Part shown: one piece after another, positions 38,049 to 46,125 of the stretch | How the letters are laid out: each line of letters opens with the position of its first letter | Numbering within the stretch: the stretch's first letter is position 1 | Source of the DNA: Buttiauxella noackiae ATCC 51607 | GTDB taxonomy: Bacteria > Pseudomonadota > Gammaproteobacteria > Enterobacterales > Enterobacteriaceae | DNA length: 64,000 nt | NCBI RefSeq assembly: GCF_001654865.1 | Contig: NZ_LXEO01000039.1 | Span: forward strand, 23,131 to 87,130 | Direction: 5' to 3' | Translations under genes and position numbers: made by a program | The notes under the pieces: model-generated | What the model was told of the DNA's origin: nothing | What the model saw: only the letters and a program-made list of their open reading frames with translations | The model's database searches: none

Positions 38049-39224
38049 ATGGCTAAAGGTATGCGGGTTAAGCTGGTTTATGAAGTGAGTCAGGACCCAG
38101 ACACAGGCGTCGAAGTCACCCGCTTAACGCCACCCGAAGTAACCTGTCATCGGAATTACTTCTACCAAAAATGCTTTACCAATGATGGCAATAAGTTGCT
38201 GTTTGCTGGCGAGTTTGATGGCAACTGGAATTACTATCTATTGGATATCGCCGCTGCCGAAGCCGTGCAATTAACTGAAGGAACTGGCGATAACACCTTT
38301 GGTGGTTTCCTCTCCCCGGATGACAAATCTCTTTATTATGTGAAGAACGAACGCACGTTGCTGGAAGTTAACCTTGAAACGCTGGTTGAACGTGAGGTTT
38401 ATAACGTGCCTGCTGACTGGGTTGGTTACGGCACATGGGTTGCTAACAGCGATTGCACAAAGCTTGTCGGTATCGAAATTTCCAAAGACGACTGGGTTCC
38501 ATTGAACGACTGGAAAATCTTCCACGATTTCTTCCATAAAGGACCAAACTGCCGTTTGTTGCGTGTTGATCTGCAAACCGGTGAAAGCGCTGTTATTCAT
38601 CAGGAAAAAAATTGGCTCGGCCACCCGATTTATCGTCCATTCGATGACAACACCGTGGCGTTCTGCCACGAAGGCCCGCACGACCTGGTTGACGCACGTA
38701 TGTGGATGGTCAACGAAGATGGTAGCAACGTGCGTAAAGTTAAAGAGCACGCGGAAGGCGAAAGTTGCACGCATGAATTCTGGGTGCCGAACGGTTCATC
38801 CTTAATGTACGTTTCCTACCTGAAAGGCCAGCAAGGCCGTACTATTTATAGCTACAATCCGGATAACGGCGAAAATACAGAAGTCATGCAAATGCCAGCA
38901 TGTTCACACCTGATGAGTAACTTCGATGGCACACTGCTGGTGGGTGATGGTTCAGGTACCCCGGTCGATGTTAAAGATACCAGTGGTTACACCATTGACA
39001 ACGACCCATATTTGTATGCTTTCGATATAGCGAAAAAAGCTTATTTCCGAGTAGCTCGCCACGATACTTCCTGGGCAACTTTTGCTAATAGCCGCCAGGT
39101 TACGCATCCGCATCCTTCATTTACGCCGGATGACAGTGCCATTTTATTCAGCTCTGATAAAGATGGTAAGCCTGCACTATATATTGCAAAAATGCCTGCT
39201 AACCCAGAATTAATTTCTGCCTGA
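38049..39224 (+). CDS. ogl: Oligogalacturonate lyase
   Basis: 391 residues, close to the family length of about 388. PL22 seven-bladed propeller with the HEFWVP, CSHLMSN and Q-V-T-H-P-H-P motifs that hold the catalytic and metal-binding residues. It contains the loop (SGTPVDVKDTSGYTIDNDPY) missing from the shorter paralogue at 35707. It has its own regulatory region (CRP-like site and KdgR box) and its own terminator, so it looks like the canonical ogl gene. Confidence 0.95.
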   Translation: MAKGMRVKLVYEVSQDPDTGVEVTRLTPPEVTCHRNYFYQKCFTNDGNKLLFAGEFDGNWNYYLLDIAAAEAVQLTEGTGDNTFGGFLSPDDKSLYYVKNERTLLEVNLETLVEREVYNVPADWVGYGTWVANSDCTKLVGIEISKDDWVPLNDWKIFHDFFHKGPNCRLLRVDLQTGESAVIHQEKNWLGHPIYRPFDDNTVAFCHEGPHDLVDARMWMVNEDGSNVRKVKEHAEGESCTHEFWVPNGSSLMYVSYLKGQQGRTIYSYNPDNGENTEVMQMPACSHLMSNFDGTLLVGDGSGTPVDVKDTSGYTIDNDPYLYAFDIAKKAYFRVARHDTSWATFANSRQVTHPHPSFTPDDSAILFSSDKDGKPALYIAKMPANPELISA

Positions 39225-39256
39225 TAGATAATAGAGTATGCCCTGTGTAGGCCCTT

Positions 39257-39283
39257 GCCCTCTCTTTATGAGAGGGCTTTTTT
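39257..39283 (+). terminator. Terminator of ogl
   Basis: Hairpin GCCCTCTC TTTAT GAGAGGGC followed by six T, 33 bases past the ogl stop. Confidence 0.9.
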
Positions 39284-39349
39284 ATATCTATTTATTGAAG
39301 GTGTTGGCTGCTTACTTAAAACCAACCGTTTTATATCCCACTCAAATAT

Positions 39350-39378
39350 AAAAAAGCCTCTGCTAATAGCAGAGGCTT
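39350..39378 (-). terminator. Terminator of kdgM
   Basis: Minus-strand hairpin AAGCCTCTGCTA / TAGCAGAGGCTT followed by TTTTATATT, 26 bases past the kdgM stop. Confidence 0.88.
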
Positions 39379-39403
39379 GAAGAGAGTATTAAAGGATTAA
39401 CTA

Positions 39404-40099
39404 TCAGAAGGAGTATGCAACACCGACACGTAAACGGGTCTGACGGTCATCGCGGTCATTTACCCCAACGTTACCGACTTCACCATATGGAGCCCAGTTT
39501 TTATCCAATTTATAAGCTAACTTCACGTTATATTCCTGAGAATAAGGCTTGTTGTTATTACGAGGATTACCCTCTTCACTACGTGCGTAAACATAGTTTA
39601 GCTCGGTACGCCAGTCACCCATCACGAAGCCAGCCCATGCATCACCACGGTTGACTTTATCATCATCTTTCTTAGCGTTAGCCGGGTAACGGGTGTAATC
39701 ATAACGGTAACGAGCAGCAACATAGAAACCATTATCAAAGCTATATTGCACACGTAAGTTTGGTTTATAGATAGAACGGCTATCGTTACTTTCAATATTA
39801 AAACCAGGAGTTACTGAGAAGTTTTTATTCGCTTTCCATTGCCAACTAATGGCTTCTTCATGACCATTACCTACAAAATCACTAAATGGCTGATCGGTAT
39901 TATCGCCACCTGATTTCCATTTCGCTTCTACAGAGAAACCAAAGCCATTTGCAAAACGATGTGAAACTGAGACGCGATCGGCGTTGGTTGAGTCCGTTTT
40001 ACCACCGTCAATGAATTCATGGCGTAAGTCGACAGTTACAGCCTGGGCTGCAAAAGAAGCACCAATCAACATTGCCAGACCCAGAGTTTTCTTCAACAT
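39404..40099 (-). CDS. kdgM: Oligogalacturonate-specific porin KdgM
   Basis: 231 residues. Signal peptide MLKKTLGLAMLIGASFAAQA, then a 12-strand-type barrel rich in alternating aromatic and basic residues and ending in the outer-membrane C-terminal signature (LRVGVAYSF). KdgM lets oligogalacturonides through the outer membrane. The ATG at 40099 follows GGGA; the frame's earlier ATG at 40114 would put charged residues before the signal peptide and lacks a ribosome site. Confidence 0.93.
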   Translation of the reverse strand: MLKKTLGLAMLIGASFAAQAVTVDLRHEFIDGGKTDSTNADRVSVSHRFANGFGFSVEAKWKSGGDNTDQPFSDFVGNGHEEAISWQWKANKNFSVTPGFNIESNDSRSIYKPNLRVQYSFDNGFYVAARYRYDYTRYPANAKKDDDKVNRGDAWAGFVMGDWRTELNYVYARSEEGNPRNNNKPYSQEYNVKLAYKLDKNWAPYGEVGNVGVNDRDDRQTRLRVGVAYSF

Positions 40100-40112
40100 A
40101 AATAAATCCCTC

Positions 40113-40131
40113 ATTGAAATATCGTTTCATT
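40113..40131. promoter_or_regulatory. KdgR box overlapping the kdgM leader
   Basis: ATTGAAATATCGTTTCATT fits AATRAAAYRNYGTTTCATT at 18 of 19 positions and sits 14 bases before the kdgM start. A weak CRP-like site, AGTGATCGAGATCGTA (40172-40187), lies further upstream. Confidence 0.8.
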
Positions 40132-40299
40132 ATTATGAAACTGAATTTTATTTTTAAATGAACATCATTTTAGTGATCGAGATCGTAAATATTTATGTCG
40201 AAATTCACACGTAGCAATCTTCGTGATGGGTATCAACAAAAGAAACAATGAGTATCAAAATTAAGCGACTCCCATCACGCAAAAAACGCAAAAACCATC

Positions 40300-40318
40300 A
40301 ATAAAACATTATTTCAAT
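40300..40318. promoter_or_regulatory. Distal KdgR-like box
   Basis: AATAAAACATTATTTCAAT fits the KdgR pattern at 17 of 19 positions. It overlaps a perfect inverted repeat AAAACATTAT-ttca-ATAATGTTTT (40303-40326). It lies between kdgM and the small rightward ORFs at 40421-40514 and could serve either. Confidence 0.55.
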
Positions 40319-40439
40319 AATGTTTTAATTTATTTACATATAACATTGTCGTGACTTAAATAAAATTAAAGAAATACCGCCTAATTTATTTGAATTCAAA
40401 TAGTAACGGAGGAAAATACAATGGAGCTATTTACAAAAA

Positions 40440-40514
40440 ATGATGGTCATTGCCAATGAGCTGGGGCTTTTAACAATGATTGAAGGATCATCTGAGGATA
40501 ACGATGCTAAATAA
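40440..40514 (+). CDS. Possible small protein, 24 residues
   Basis: An ATG at 40440 opens 24 codons (MMVIANELGLLTMIEGSSEDNDAK, read in two parts MMVIANELGLLTMIEG and SSEDNDAK). It overlaps a 12-codon ORF starting at 40421 (MELFTKNDGHCQ), which has a strong GGAGG ribosome site. Translation of the first could deliver ribosomes to the second, or a base change in the A6 run could have split one ORF. A terminator follows at once. I do not recognise the peptide; the AT-rich spacer 40132-40420 is otherwise without genes. Confidence 0.4.
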   Translation: MMVIANELGLLTMIEGSSEDNDAK

Positions 40515-40545
40515 AACCCGATAAAAATATTATACCGCTTAAAGA

Positions 40546-40574
40546 AAAGGCACCTTCATAGCGAAGGTGCCTTT
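40546..40574. terminator. Bidirectional terminator before yqeF stop side
   Basis: Perfect 12-bp stem AAAGGCACCTTC / GAAGGTGCCTTT with a five-base loop. On the minus strand a T-rich tail follows, ending the yqeF transcript; on the plus strand it would end any small transcript from 40400-40514. Confidence 0.88.
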
Positions 40575-40601
40575 ACATTGATAAGCAGGACTGTATGGCA
40601 G

Positions 40602-41783
40602 TTAATCTCTCTCGATAGCTAATGCAACTCCCTGCCCGCCGCCAATACACAACGTCGCCAGCCCTTTTTTGGCATCGCGCTTGATCATTTCATGCACCAG
40701 CGACACCAGAATCCGGCAGCCGGATGCGCCAATCGGGTGCCCTAAGGCCAGCGCGCCACCATTAACATTCACTTTGCGCTCATCCCACTCCAGCATTTTG
40801 CCGACCGAAAGCGCCTGTGCGGCAAAGGCTTCATTGGCTTCAATGAGATCAAGTTGATCAAGCGACCAACCCGCGCGTTCAAGGCATCGCTGGGTAGCGG
40901 TGACCGGTGCAATCCCCATGTAAGCAGGATCGACGCCGACGCTGGCGAATGCCCGAATACGTGCCAGAACTGGCAAATTCAACTCTTCGGCTTTGCTGGC
41001 GCTCATCATTAACACCGCCGCTGCACCGTCGTTTATAGAAGAAGCATTACCGGCAGTTACACTTCCCTGAATATCAAAAGTTGGGTGTAATTGCGCAAGG
41101 GCCTCGGCGCTGGCATCAGTACGTGGCTGCTCGTCAGTATCGACAACAACTGATTTCCCAGAATTGAGTTCAACAGTAACCGGTACAATTTCATCTTTAA
41201 AACGCCCGGCATCAATCGCTGCCCGCGCTTTATGTTGTGATGCCAGCGCGTAGGCATCCTGGCTTTCACGGCTGATACCATATTCACGCGCAAGATTTTC
41301 TGCCGTCACGCCCATATGGTAGTCGTTGAAGGCATCCCACAATCCATCGTGAACCAGGCTGTCGATAAGTTGGCTATTCCCAAGGCCAGCACCGTTACGG
41401 CTATCGGCCAAAACGTGTGGAGCGCGACTCATATTCTCCTGGCCACCAGCAATCACCACGTCAGCCTCACCGCACTGAATCGCCTGCGTGGCAAGATGAA
41501 GCGCTTTTAAGCCGGAGCCACACACATCATTAATGGTGATAGCGGAAACAGACCACGGCAAACCACTGTTCAGTGCGGTTTGTCGTGCGGGGTTTTGCCC
41601 TGCCCCCGCAGTGAGTACCTGACCCAGGATCACTTCATCAACTTCTTGCTCACTTACGCCGCTGCGTTCTAGTAGCGCTTTAACCACCGCACTCCCCAGC
41701 TCCGAAGCGCTACGTGGTGAAAGAGCCCCTTGAAAGCAGCCAATGGGCGTTCGTGCAGCCCCCACGATCACGACATCTTTCAT
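40602..41783 (-). CDS. yqeF: Acetyl-CoA acetyltransferase YqeF
   Basis: 393 residues, thiolase II family, same length as E. coli YqeF. The nucleophilic cysteine is in NDVCGSGLKA, and the second catalytic pair in GHPIGASGCRI and CIGGGQG. It condenses or cleaves acetoacetyl-CoA. Of two adjacent ATG codons the second (41783) has the better spacing to GGAGATA. It marks the return to E. coli-like backbone after the pectin island. Confidence 0.95.
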   Translation of the reverse strand: MKDVVIVGAARTPIGCFQGALSPRSASELGSAVVKALLERSGVSEQEVDEVILGQVLTAGAGQNPARQTALNSGLPWSVSAITINDVCGSGLKALHLATQAIQCGEADVVIAGGQENMSRAPHVLADSRNGAGLGNSQLIDSLVHDGLWDAFNDYHMGVTAENLAREYGISRESQDAYALASQHKARAAIDAGRFKDEIVPVTVELNSGKSVVVDTDEQPRTDASAEALAQLHPTFDIQGSVTAGNASSINDGAAAVLMMSASKAEELNLPVLARIRAFASVGVDPAYMGIAPVTATQRCLERAGWSLDQLDLIEANEAFAAQALSVGKMLEWDERKVNVNGGALALGHPIGASGCRILVSLVHEMIKRDAKKGLATLCIGGGQGVALAIERD

Positions 41784-41822
41784 CATTATCTCCGCAACGT
41801 TGTGACTGCTTTTCTGGAAAGT

Positions 41823-42833
41823 TTATAAGCCCCGGCGACGATCTTTTTCGATATACATCGCCGCATCCGCTTCACGCAAAGCTAAATCGTGATCGGTATC
41901 TGCCGGGTTGACTGCGACAACACCAATGCTGGGGCCCGCATAATTAATCACACTGGAATGTAGCTGATACTCGCCAGTCAGCAAGTTTGCCAACCTAATT
42001 TTGAATGCCTGCGCCGCTTGCAAAGCCTCATCAGAGGCTGAAGGCCCAACGCTTGCCACAACAAACTCATCGCCACCAACACGCCCAATGATTTCACCAG
42101 GACGCGTTCCTTCTTGTAAACGCCGCCCGACTGCGCACAGAAAACTGTCGCCAACGCCATGCCCATAAGCGTCATTAATCTCTTTGAAATCATCCAGATC
42201 GGTAAAAGCCAGGAGCACAAAGCGCGCATCATTGCGAGCAAGTGAAAAGAGTTTCGGTAACTGTTCAAATACAGCTCGACGGTTAGGCAGTCCGGTCAGC
42301 TCATCAGTATAGCTGGCGGTCGTGAGCGCGGCATTTGCCTGCTGAAGTTGCTGCATAAGCTGTTCATTTTGAATTTGTTGAGCAATCAACTGCGCAAACA
42401 GTTGCAGGACTTGCTCGCTACGCTCGGTCAAAATGCGATGCTCAGAACTGGCTGCGCAAAGTGTTCCATATAAAGAACCATCCGCAAGCGTGACTGGCGT
42501 GCTGACGTAAGTGGTAATACCTAGTGCCTTCGCAGCCTGCGAATCATCCCATACATTCGCCACATCGCAGGTATAGCGTTTTCCTTCGTCCAGCGCGCGC
42601 TTGCAAAGCGTATCGCCCCACGGTACGCAAAGCCCCTCTGGGATCTGCATATGTCGGGAATTACGAGCAAAAAGAATATGTTGGAAGCTGCCATCAGGTT
42701 CGATTCGAGTCAGATAGGTTGACTCCATATTGGTTACCAGTTCGAGCATTTCCAGCAGCTGTCGGACAAGTCCCTCAAGTGTGTATTCAGATTCTAACGC
42801 GGTAGAAATGCGCTCGATAAGATTGTCAGACAT
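41823..42833 (-). CDS. Diguanylate cyclase with GAF sensor
   Basis: 336 residues. A GAF domain (about 20-160, SLYGTLCAASSEHRIL) is followed by a GGDEF domain (about 170-336) with the intact active site RVGGDEF. The product-inhibition site normally RxxD five residues before GGDEF reads RPGE, so feedback by c-di-GMP may be weakened. No membrane segment; cytoplasmic. It follows the chemosensory operon on the same strand after 219 bases in which I see no strong terminator, so readthrough is possible. Confidence 0.92.
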   Translation of the reverse strand: MSDNLIERISTALESEYTLEGLVRQLLEMLELVTNMESTYLTRIEPDGSFQHILFARNSRHMQIPEGLCVPWGDTLCKRALDEGKRYTCDVANVWDDSQAAKALGITTYVSTPVTLADGSLYGTLCAASSEHRILTERSEQVLQLFAQLIAQQIQNEQLMQQLQQANAALTTASYTDELTGLPNRRAVFEQLPKLFSLARNDARFVLLAFTDLDDFKEINDAYGHGVGDSFLCAVGRRLQEGTRPGEIIGRVGGDEFVVASVGPSASDEALQAAQAFKIRLANLLTGEYQLHSSVINYAGPSIGVVAVNPADTDHDLALREADAAMYIEKDRRRGL

Positions 42834-43052
42834 AAAATCGGGTATACCTTTTTAATTAATCGCACAGATGTAAGCCTCAGATGTGCACGTTTTTAACATA
42901 TTTTTAATACGACTTCCCCTGCCAAATATGACAATTGGGAGTCTGATACCCGTTGGCTGGATTCATTTTTCGAAGACTGGAGAAGTGTATAGCTCAGGGA
43001 TTTGTCTGCAAATTCGACTTGGTGATAACGAAGAGAGCGGGCGGTGCAATAT

Positions 43053-43412
43053 TCACCGCCAGCTTAATAACGGACTCAGGCTTTCATCCTGCACCAGAGC
43101 ATGTAGTCCGGGTAATTTGCAGCATTGCTGCAATATCACAGGCAGGGGGAGGATTTCATTTTGCCGAAGTACCACATTTTCCAGCTCTCCCCAGAAATGC
43201 CACCCTGTTGCGACATTGCTCGCAGGAACGAATAAATGCAGATGCATACCGCGCGCTGGCTCATCCGGTAAGCCTAACCAGTGGCTAAATCGCTGTATAT
43301 CTGGATTATTGTCCCCAGCCAGCACGCAGCGCTGAACCTGCGATGACGGGATATAAAAATGCGTATCCCCGAGGGTAATTCGCACTGCCGAAAGACTAAG
43401 CGAGTGAGTCAT
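43053..43412 (-). CDS. Small CheW-like or accessory protein of the chemosensory operon
   Basis: About 119 residues from the ATG at 43412, which overlaps the cheW stop by 17 bases; a longer start at 43439 is possible. The opening LSAVRITLGDTHFYIPSSQVQRCVLAG resembles the first strands of a CheW/SH3-like fold, but the rest (HWLGLPDEPARGMHLHLFVPAS) is not clearly CheW. In Wsp systems two CheW-type proteins occur, so this may be the divergent second coupling protein. A GGCGGTG/CACCGCC hairpin overlaps its stop codon. Confidence 0.7.
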   Translation of the reverse strand: MTHSLSLSAVRITLGDTHFYIPSSQVQRCVLAGDNNPDIQRFSHWLGLPDEPARGMHLHLFVPASNVATGWHFWGELENVVLRQNEILPLPVILQQCCKLPGLHALVQDESLSPLLSWR

Positions 43413-43920
43413 AGCCGCTGGTTTCCAGGTAACGCTCAAAGACTAAATTCAAATCCAGCAGTGCAAAATACTCGTGGCCTACAGGAACAATCCCGACCAC
43501 CACTTTTTGCATGGCGGCAGATAAATTATCAGCAGCTGGATGAATCAGGCTTTCAGCCACATCCAGCACGTCTATTAATTTATCGATAAGAATCCCGCTT
43601 TGCATTTTATTACCGCGGCCAATAAGAATTGTGCGCTTACCCGGCACTTCCTGCCCTGTGGTTTCAATCAACTGATTTATGTTAATCACTGACTCAACGC
43701 GCCCGCGATGATTAATCACCCCTTCAAGAGAAGGCGGGCAGCCCGGCACCCATGAAACAGGGCGCTCTGCCAGAATCTCTTTTATTTGCGAACCGTAAAA
43801 AGCAAAATTTTTGTCAGCTTGCTTAAATAAAACAAGGCTACATTGCGGTTCGTCAACGTTGGCAATTTCCCGATGCTCGTCCTGATAAAGACTGAGTATT
43901 TGCTCTAATGGCTCGCTCAT
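43396..43920 (-). CDS. CheW-type coupling protein
   Basis: 174 residues with one CheW domain (about 25-165): CSLVLFKQADKNFAFYGSQIKEIL, then VINHRGRVESVININQLI and the closing VGIVPVGHEYFALLDLNLVF. It would bridge the MCP and CheA in the array. Start ATG overlaps the stop of the upstream GGDEF response-regulator gene (ATGA), so it is translationally coupled to it. Confidence 0.92.
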   Translation of the reverse strand: MSEPLEQILSLYQDEHREIANVDEPQCSLVLFKQADKNFAFYGSQIKEILAERPVSWVPGCPPSLEGVINHRGRVESVININQLIETTGQEVPGKRTILIGRGNKMQSGILIDKLIDVLDVAESLIHPAADNLSAAMQKVVVGIVPVGHEYFALLDLNLVFERYLETSGYDSLA

Positions 43921-45605
43921 GCCACCTCCTTATCATCGGCAATGCAATAACGGTTACGACCACGCTGTTTTGCCGAATACAGAGCCTGGTCTGCACGTTC
44001 GCGGATAGTTTCAATTTTGTCTCCCGGCTGCCAGGAGGCAATTCCCGCACTGAAGGTATTGCTGAAGTTAGTCTGGTTGACTGAGAAGTGAATTTTTTCA
44101 AACCCCTGGCGCAGTCTTTCAACCACTGCAGCTGCCTGTTCTTGCGTGGTGCCTGGCATAATTATCGCAAACTCTTCTCCGCCATAGCGCCCAACAATAT
44201 CGGTACTGCGTAAACGATGGGAGAAAAGCTGTGAGATACCCAGAATCACCTGATCGCCCGCGACATGGCCGTAGGTATCATTGATATTTTTAAAGTGATC
44301 CAAATCGACCATGACCAGACTAAATGGAATGCCGCTGTAGTTGGACTCTGTAATGGCGCTTTCCAGATAATGCGTTGTCGTTGAGTGGTTATACAGGCCC
44401 GTCAAACTATCCTGAGACATACGAGCACGCAGCGTACGCATTCTTTCTGCTCGAATCGAAACCGCATTAATTAACTCCTGCGGATCGGCCTGCTTAATAA
44501 TAAAATCTTCCGCACCGGTACTCATCGCCCCAAACTGGGTTTTCTTATTGGTTTCACTTGAGAGATAGGCGATTGGCAAACCGATATGTTGTGGGATCTG
44601 ACGAATCAGTTTTGTCAGTTCTTCACCACTGTAGTCCGGCATGTGGAAATCCATCAGAACAATATCGATCGGATGGGTATTGAGAACATTCAGCAAGTGC
44701 GGAATCTGTGTAAGAACATGCACTTCCATCCCCGCCATACGCAGCATTTCGGCATTGTATTGCGCGACTTCAGGCTCATCATCAATCAGTAAAACCTGAT
44801 ACGGTTTTTTCAGTGACGGCTGCGTTAAGCGGTGCAGTTCCTGAACTAAATCGGTGGTTGATGCAGGTTTCACATAGTAACCATCACACCCGGCTTTAAT
44901 CGCGTTGATACGGGCGTGGAAATGGCTATGGCAGGAAAGATAAAGCACCGGGAAAGGTGTGCCGACTTTCTTTCTCAGATCGGACATCGCAAGCGGGCCG
45001 CCATAAGCGTTATCCGGGAAGCTGACATCCATAATGACCACTGACGGAGGCTGTGATAACACCGCCTTGGTAAAATCTGCTGTGTTGGTAAACACATAAC
45101 AGATAAAGCCGAAGCAGCGAAGCTGGGTTGCCAGTAATTCAGCCTGATCGCATTCATCATCACACAGATAAACAGGCTTAATGGTGCGATTAATCGCCAC
45201 CTCTTCCTGAGTAGAGGCCGCTATCGGGAACTTAACTAAAGAATCAGCCCCGCGACGTGCGCTCTCCATCTGCTCTTCCGTCAATGCATATAACTGCCGC
45301 ATTATCTCGCCAAGCTTGCTGTACTTCGTATCCGAAACAGAATGGCTCACTAACAGGTGTTCACCTTCAGCAGCCTGGCTGGCAATTTTCGTGAACCCAA
45401 ATGACGCGCTGGTTCCGTGGATGCTATGCAATAAAAGGTGCAATTGCTTACTATCTGCTTCATTCGGCTCCGCGACTAATTTCGCCAGCAGCCCATCAGC
45501 CTGGTCCAACATCACGGGAATACGTTGCAAAAAACGCTGACGCAAGCGAGCGATTTTATCCTGAGCAGTATTCATCGTATTCTGCATAAATTCTTGTTTT
45601 ATCAT
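43917..45605 (-). CDS. Hpt-REC-REC-GGDEF output protein (WspR-like diguanylate cyclase)
   Basis: 562 residues. Order: an Hpt-like helical domain (about 15-115) with histidine in LLHSIHGTSASFGF; receiver 1 (about 142-258) with acceptor aspartate in VVIMDVSFPD; receiver 2 (about 268-385) with LLIDDEPEV and IVLMDFHMPDYSG; and a GGDEF domain (about 395-555) with active site RYGGEEF and an intact RxxD inhibition site (RSTD). It is the likely phosphorylation-controlled output of the operon, making c-di-GMP. Pseudomonas WspR has only one receiver and no Hpt, so this is a more elaborate version. Located between the lone REC gene and cheW. Confidence 0.92.
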   Translation of the reverse strand: MIKQEFMQNTMNTAQDKIARLRQRFLQRIPVMLDQADGLLAKLVAEPNEADSKQLHLLLHSIHGTSASFGFTKIASQAAEGEHLLVSHSVSDTKYSKLGEIMRQLYALTEEQMESARRGADSLVKFPIAASTQEEVAINRTIKPVYLCDDECDQAELLATQLRCFGFICYVFTNTADFTKAVLSQPPSVVIMDVSFPDNAYGGPLAMSDLRKKVGTPFPVLYLSCHSHFHARINAIKAGCDGYYVKPASTTDLVQELHRLTQPSLKKPYQVLLIDDEPEVAQYNAEMLRMAGMEVHVLTQIPHLLNVLNTHPIDIVLMDFHMPDYSGEELTKLIRQIPQHIGLPIAYLSSETNKKTQFGAMSTGAEDFIIKQADPQELINAVSIRAERMRTLRARMSQDSLTGLYNHSTTTHYLESAITESNYSGIPFSLVMVDLDHFKNINDTYGHVAGDQVILGISQLFSHRLRSTDIVGRYGGEEFAIIMPGTTQEQAAAVVERLRQGFEKIHFSVNQTNFSNTFSAGIASWQPGDKIETIRERADQALYSAKQRGRNRYCIADDKEVA

Positions 45606-45608
45606 GAT

Positions 45609-45977
45609 TTATATTTGCTCGACCGCCGCATCTGGCTTAAGTAATTCATTCACTACCGCCACCAGTCTTTCTGCCATATTCTCGTCTTTCTTCACCCAGC
45701 AATCCGGGATGATGGTGATATCTGTCATCTCACTGGCGCTGAGTAAAATAAAAGGTTTTTTCCAACCGTTGGCACGCAAAACCTCTAATAGATCCAGCCC
45801 GGTAATTTCCGGCATATGGAAATCGCTGATGACCAAATCGATTCCATCATCAGAATCAATATTGGCTAATGCGGTCATTGCACTTTCAGCAAGAATCACT
45901 TCATAGCCGCTCATTTCCAGAAATACCGAAGCCAATTCAGCGGCAAACAAATCATCATCAACTAATAAAACACGCAT
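45609..45977 (-). CDS. Stand-alone response regulator receiver protein
   Basis: 122 residues, a single CheY-like receiver: acidic pair LLVDDDLF, acceptor aspartate in LVISDFHMPEITG, and conserved serine in ILLSASEM; the K-loop position reads DCWVKKDE. No output domain, so it could be a phosphate sink or a shuttle to the Hpt domain of the next gene. A GTG four codons upstream (45989) is an alternative start. An ERIC element lies directly upstream; the downstream gene starts three bases after its stop. Confidence 0.9.
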   Translation of the reverse strand: MRVLLVDDDLFAAELASVFLEMSGYEVILAESAMTALANIDSDDGIDLVISDFHMPEITGLDLLEVLRANGWKKPFILLSASEMTDITIIPDCWVKKDENMAERLVAVVNELLKPDAAVEQI

Positions 45978-45992
45978 CTTTTTTCTCACTTA

Positions 45993-46115
45993 TACCCATC
46001 GCCCTTCAAGACACAGGGTTGTTGGCTGCTCTCATTCACCCGAATCGCTTACATCAGCAAGCTCATCGGGATTCACTCGATTGCCGCCTGGCTGCATCTT
46101 GAAGTCGCTTGGGTA
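45993..46115. repeat. ERIC-like repeat, copy 2, inside the chemosensory operon
   Basis: 123 bases bounded by inverted ends TACCCA...TGGGTA, with the ERIC centre. Closely similar over its full length to copy 1 at 23173-23297 in the opposite orientation. It fills nearly all of the cheA-REC gap and ends 16 bases from the receiver gene's ATG. Confidence 0.78.
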
Positions 46116-46125
46116 TTTTACGTTT

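Noticed and set aside
42834..43052. Terminator at the end of the chemosensory operon
   Set aside because: A GGCGGTG/CACCGCC hairpin (about 43040-43059) exists but overlaps the last stop codon and has no T-run, so it is not listed as a terminator.
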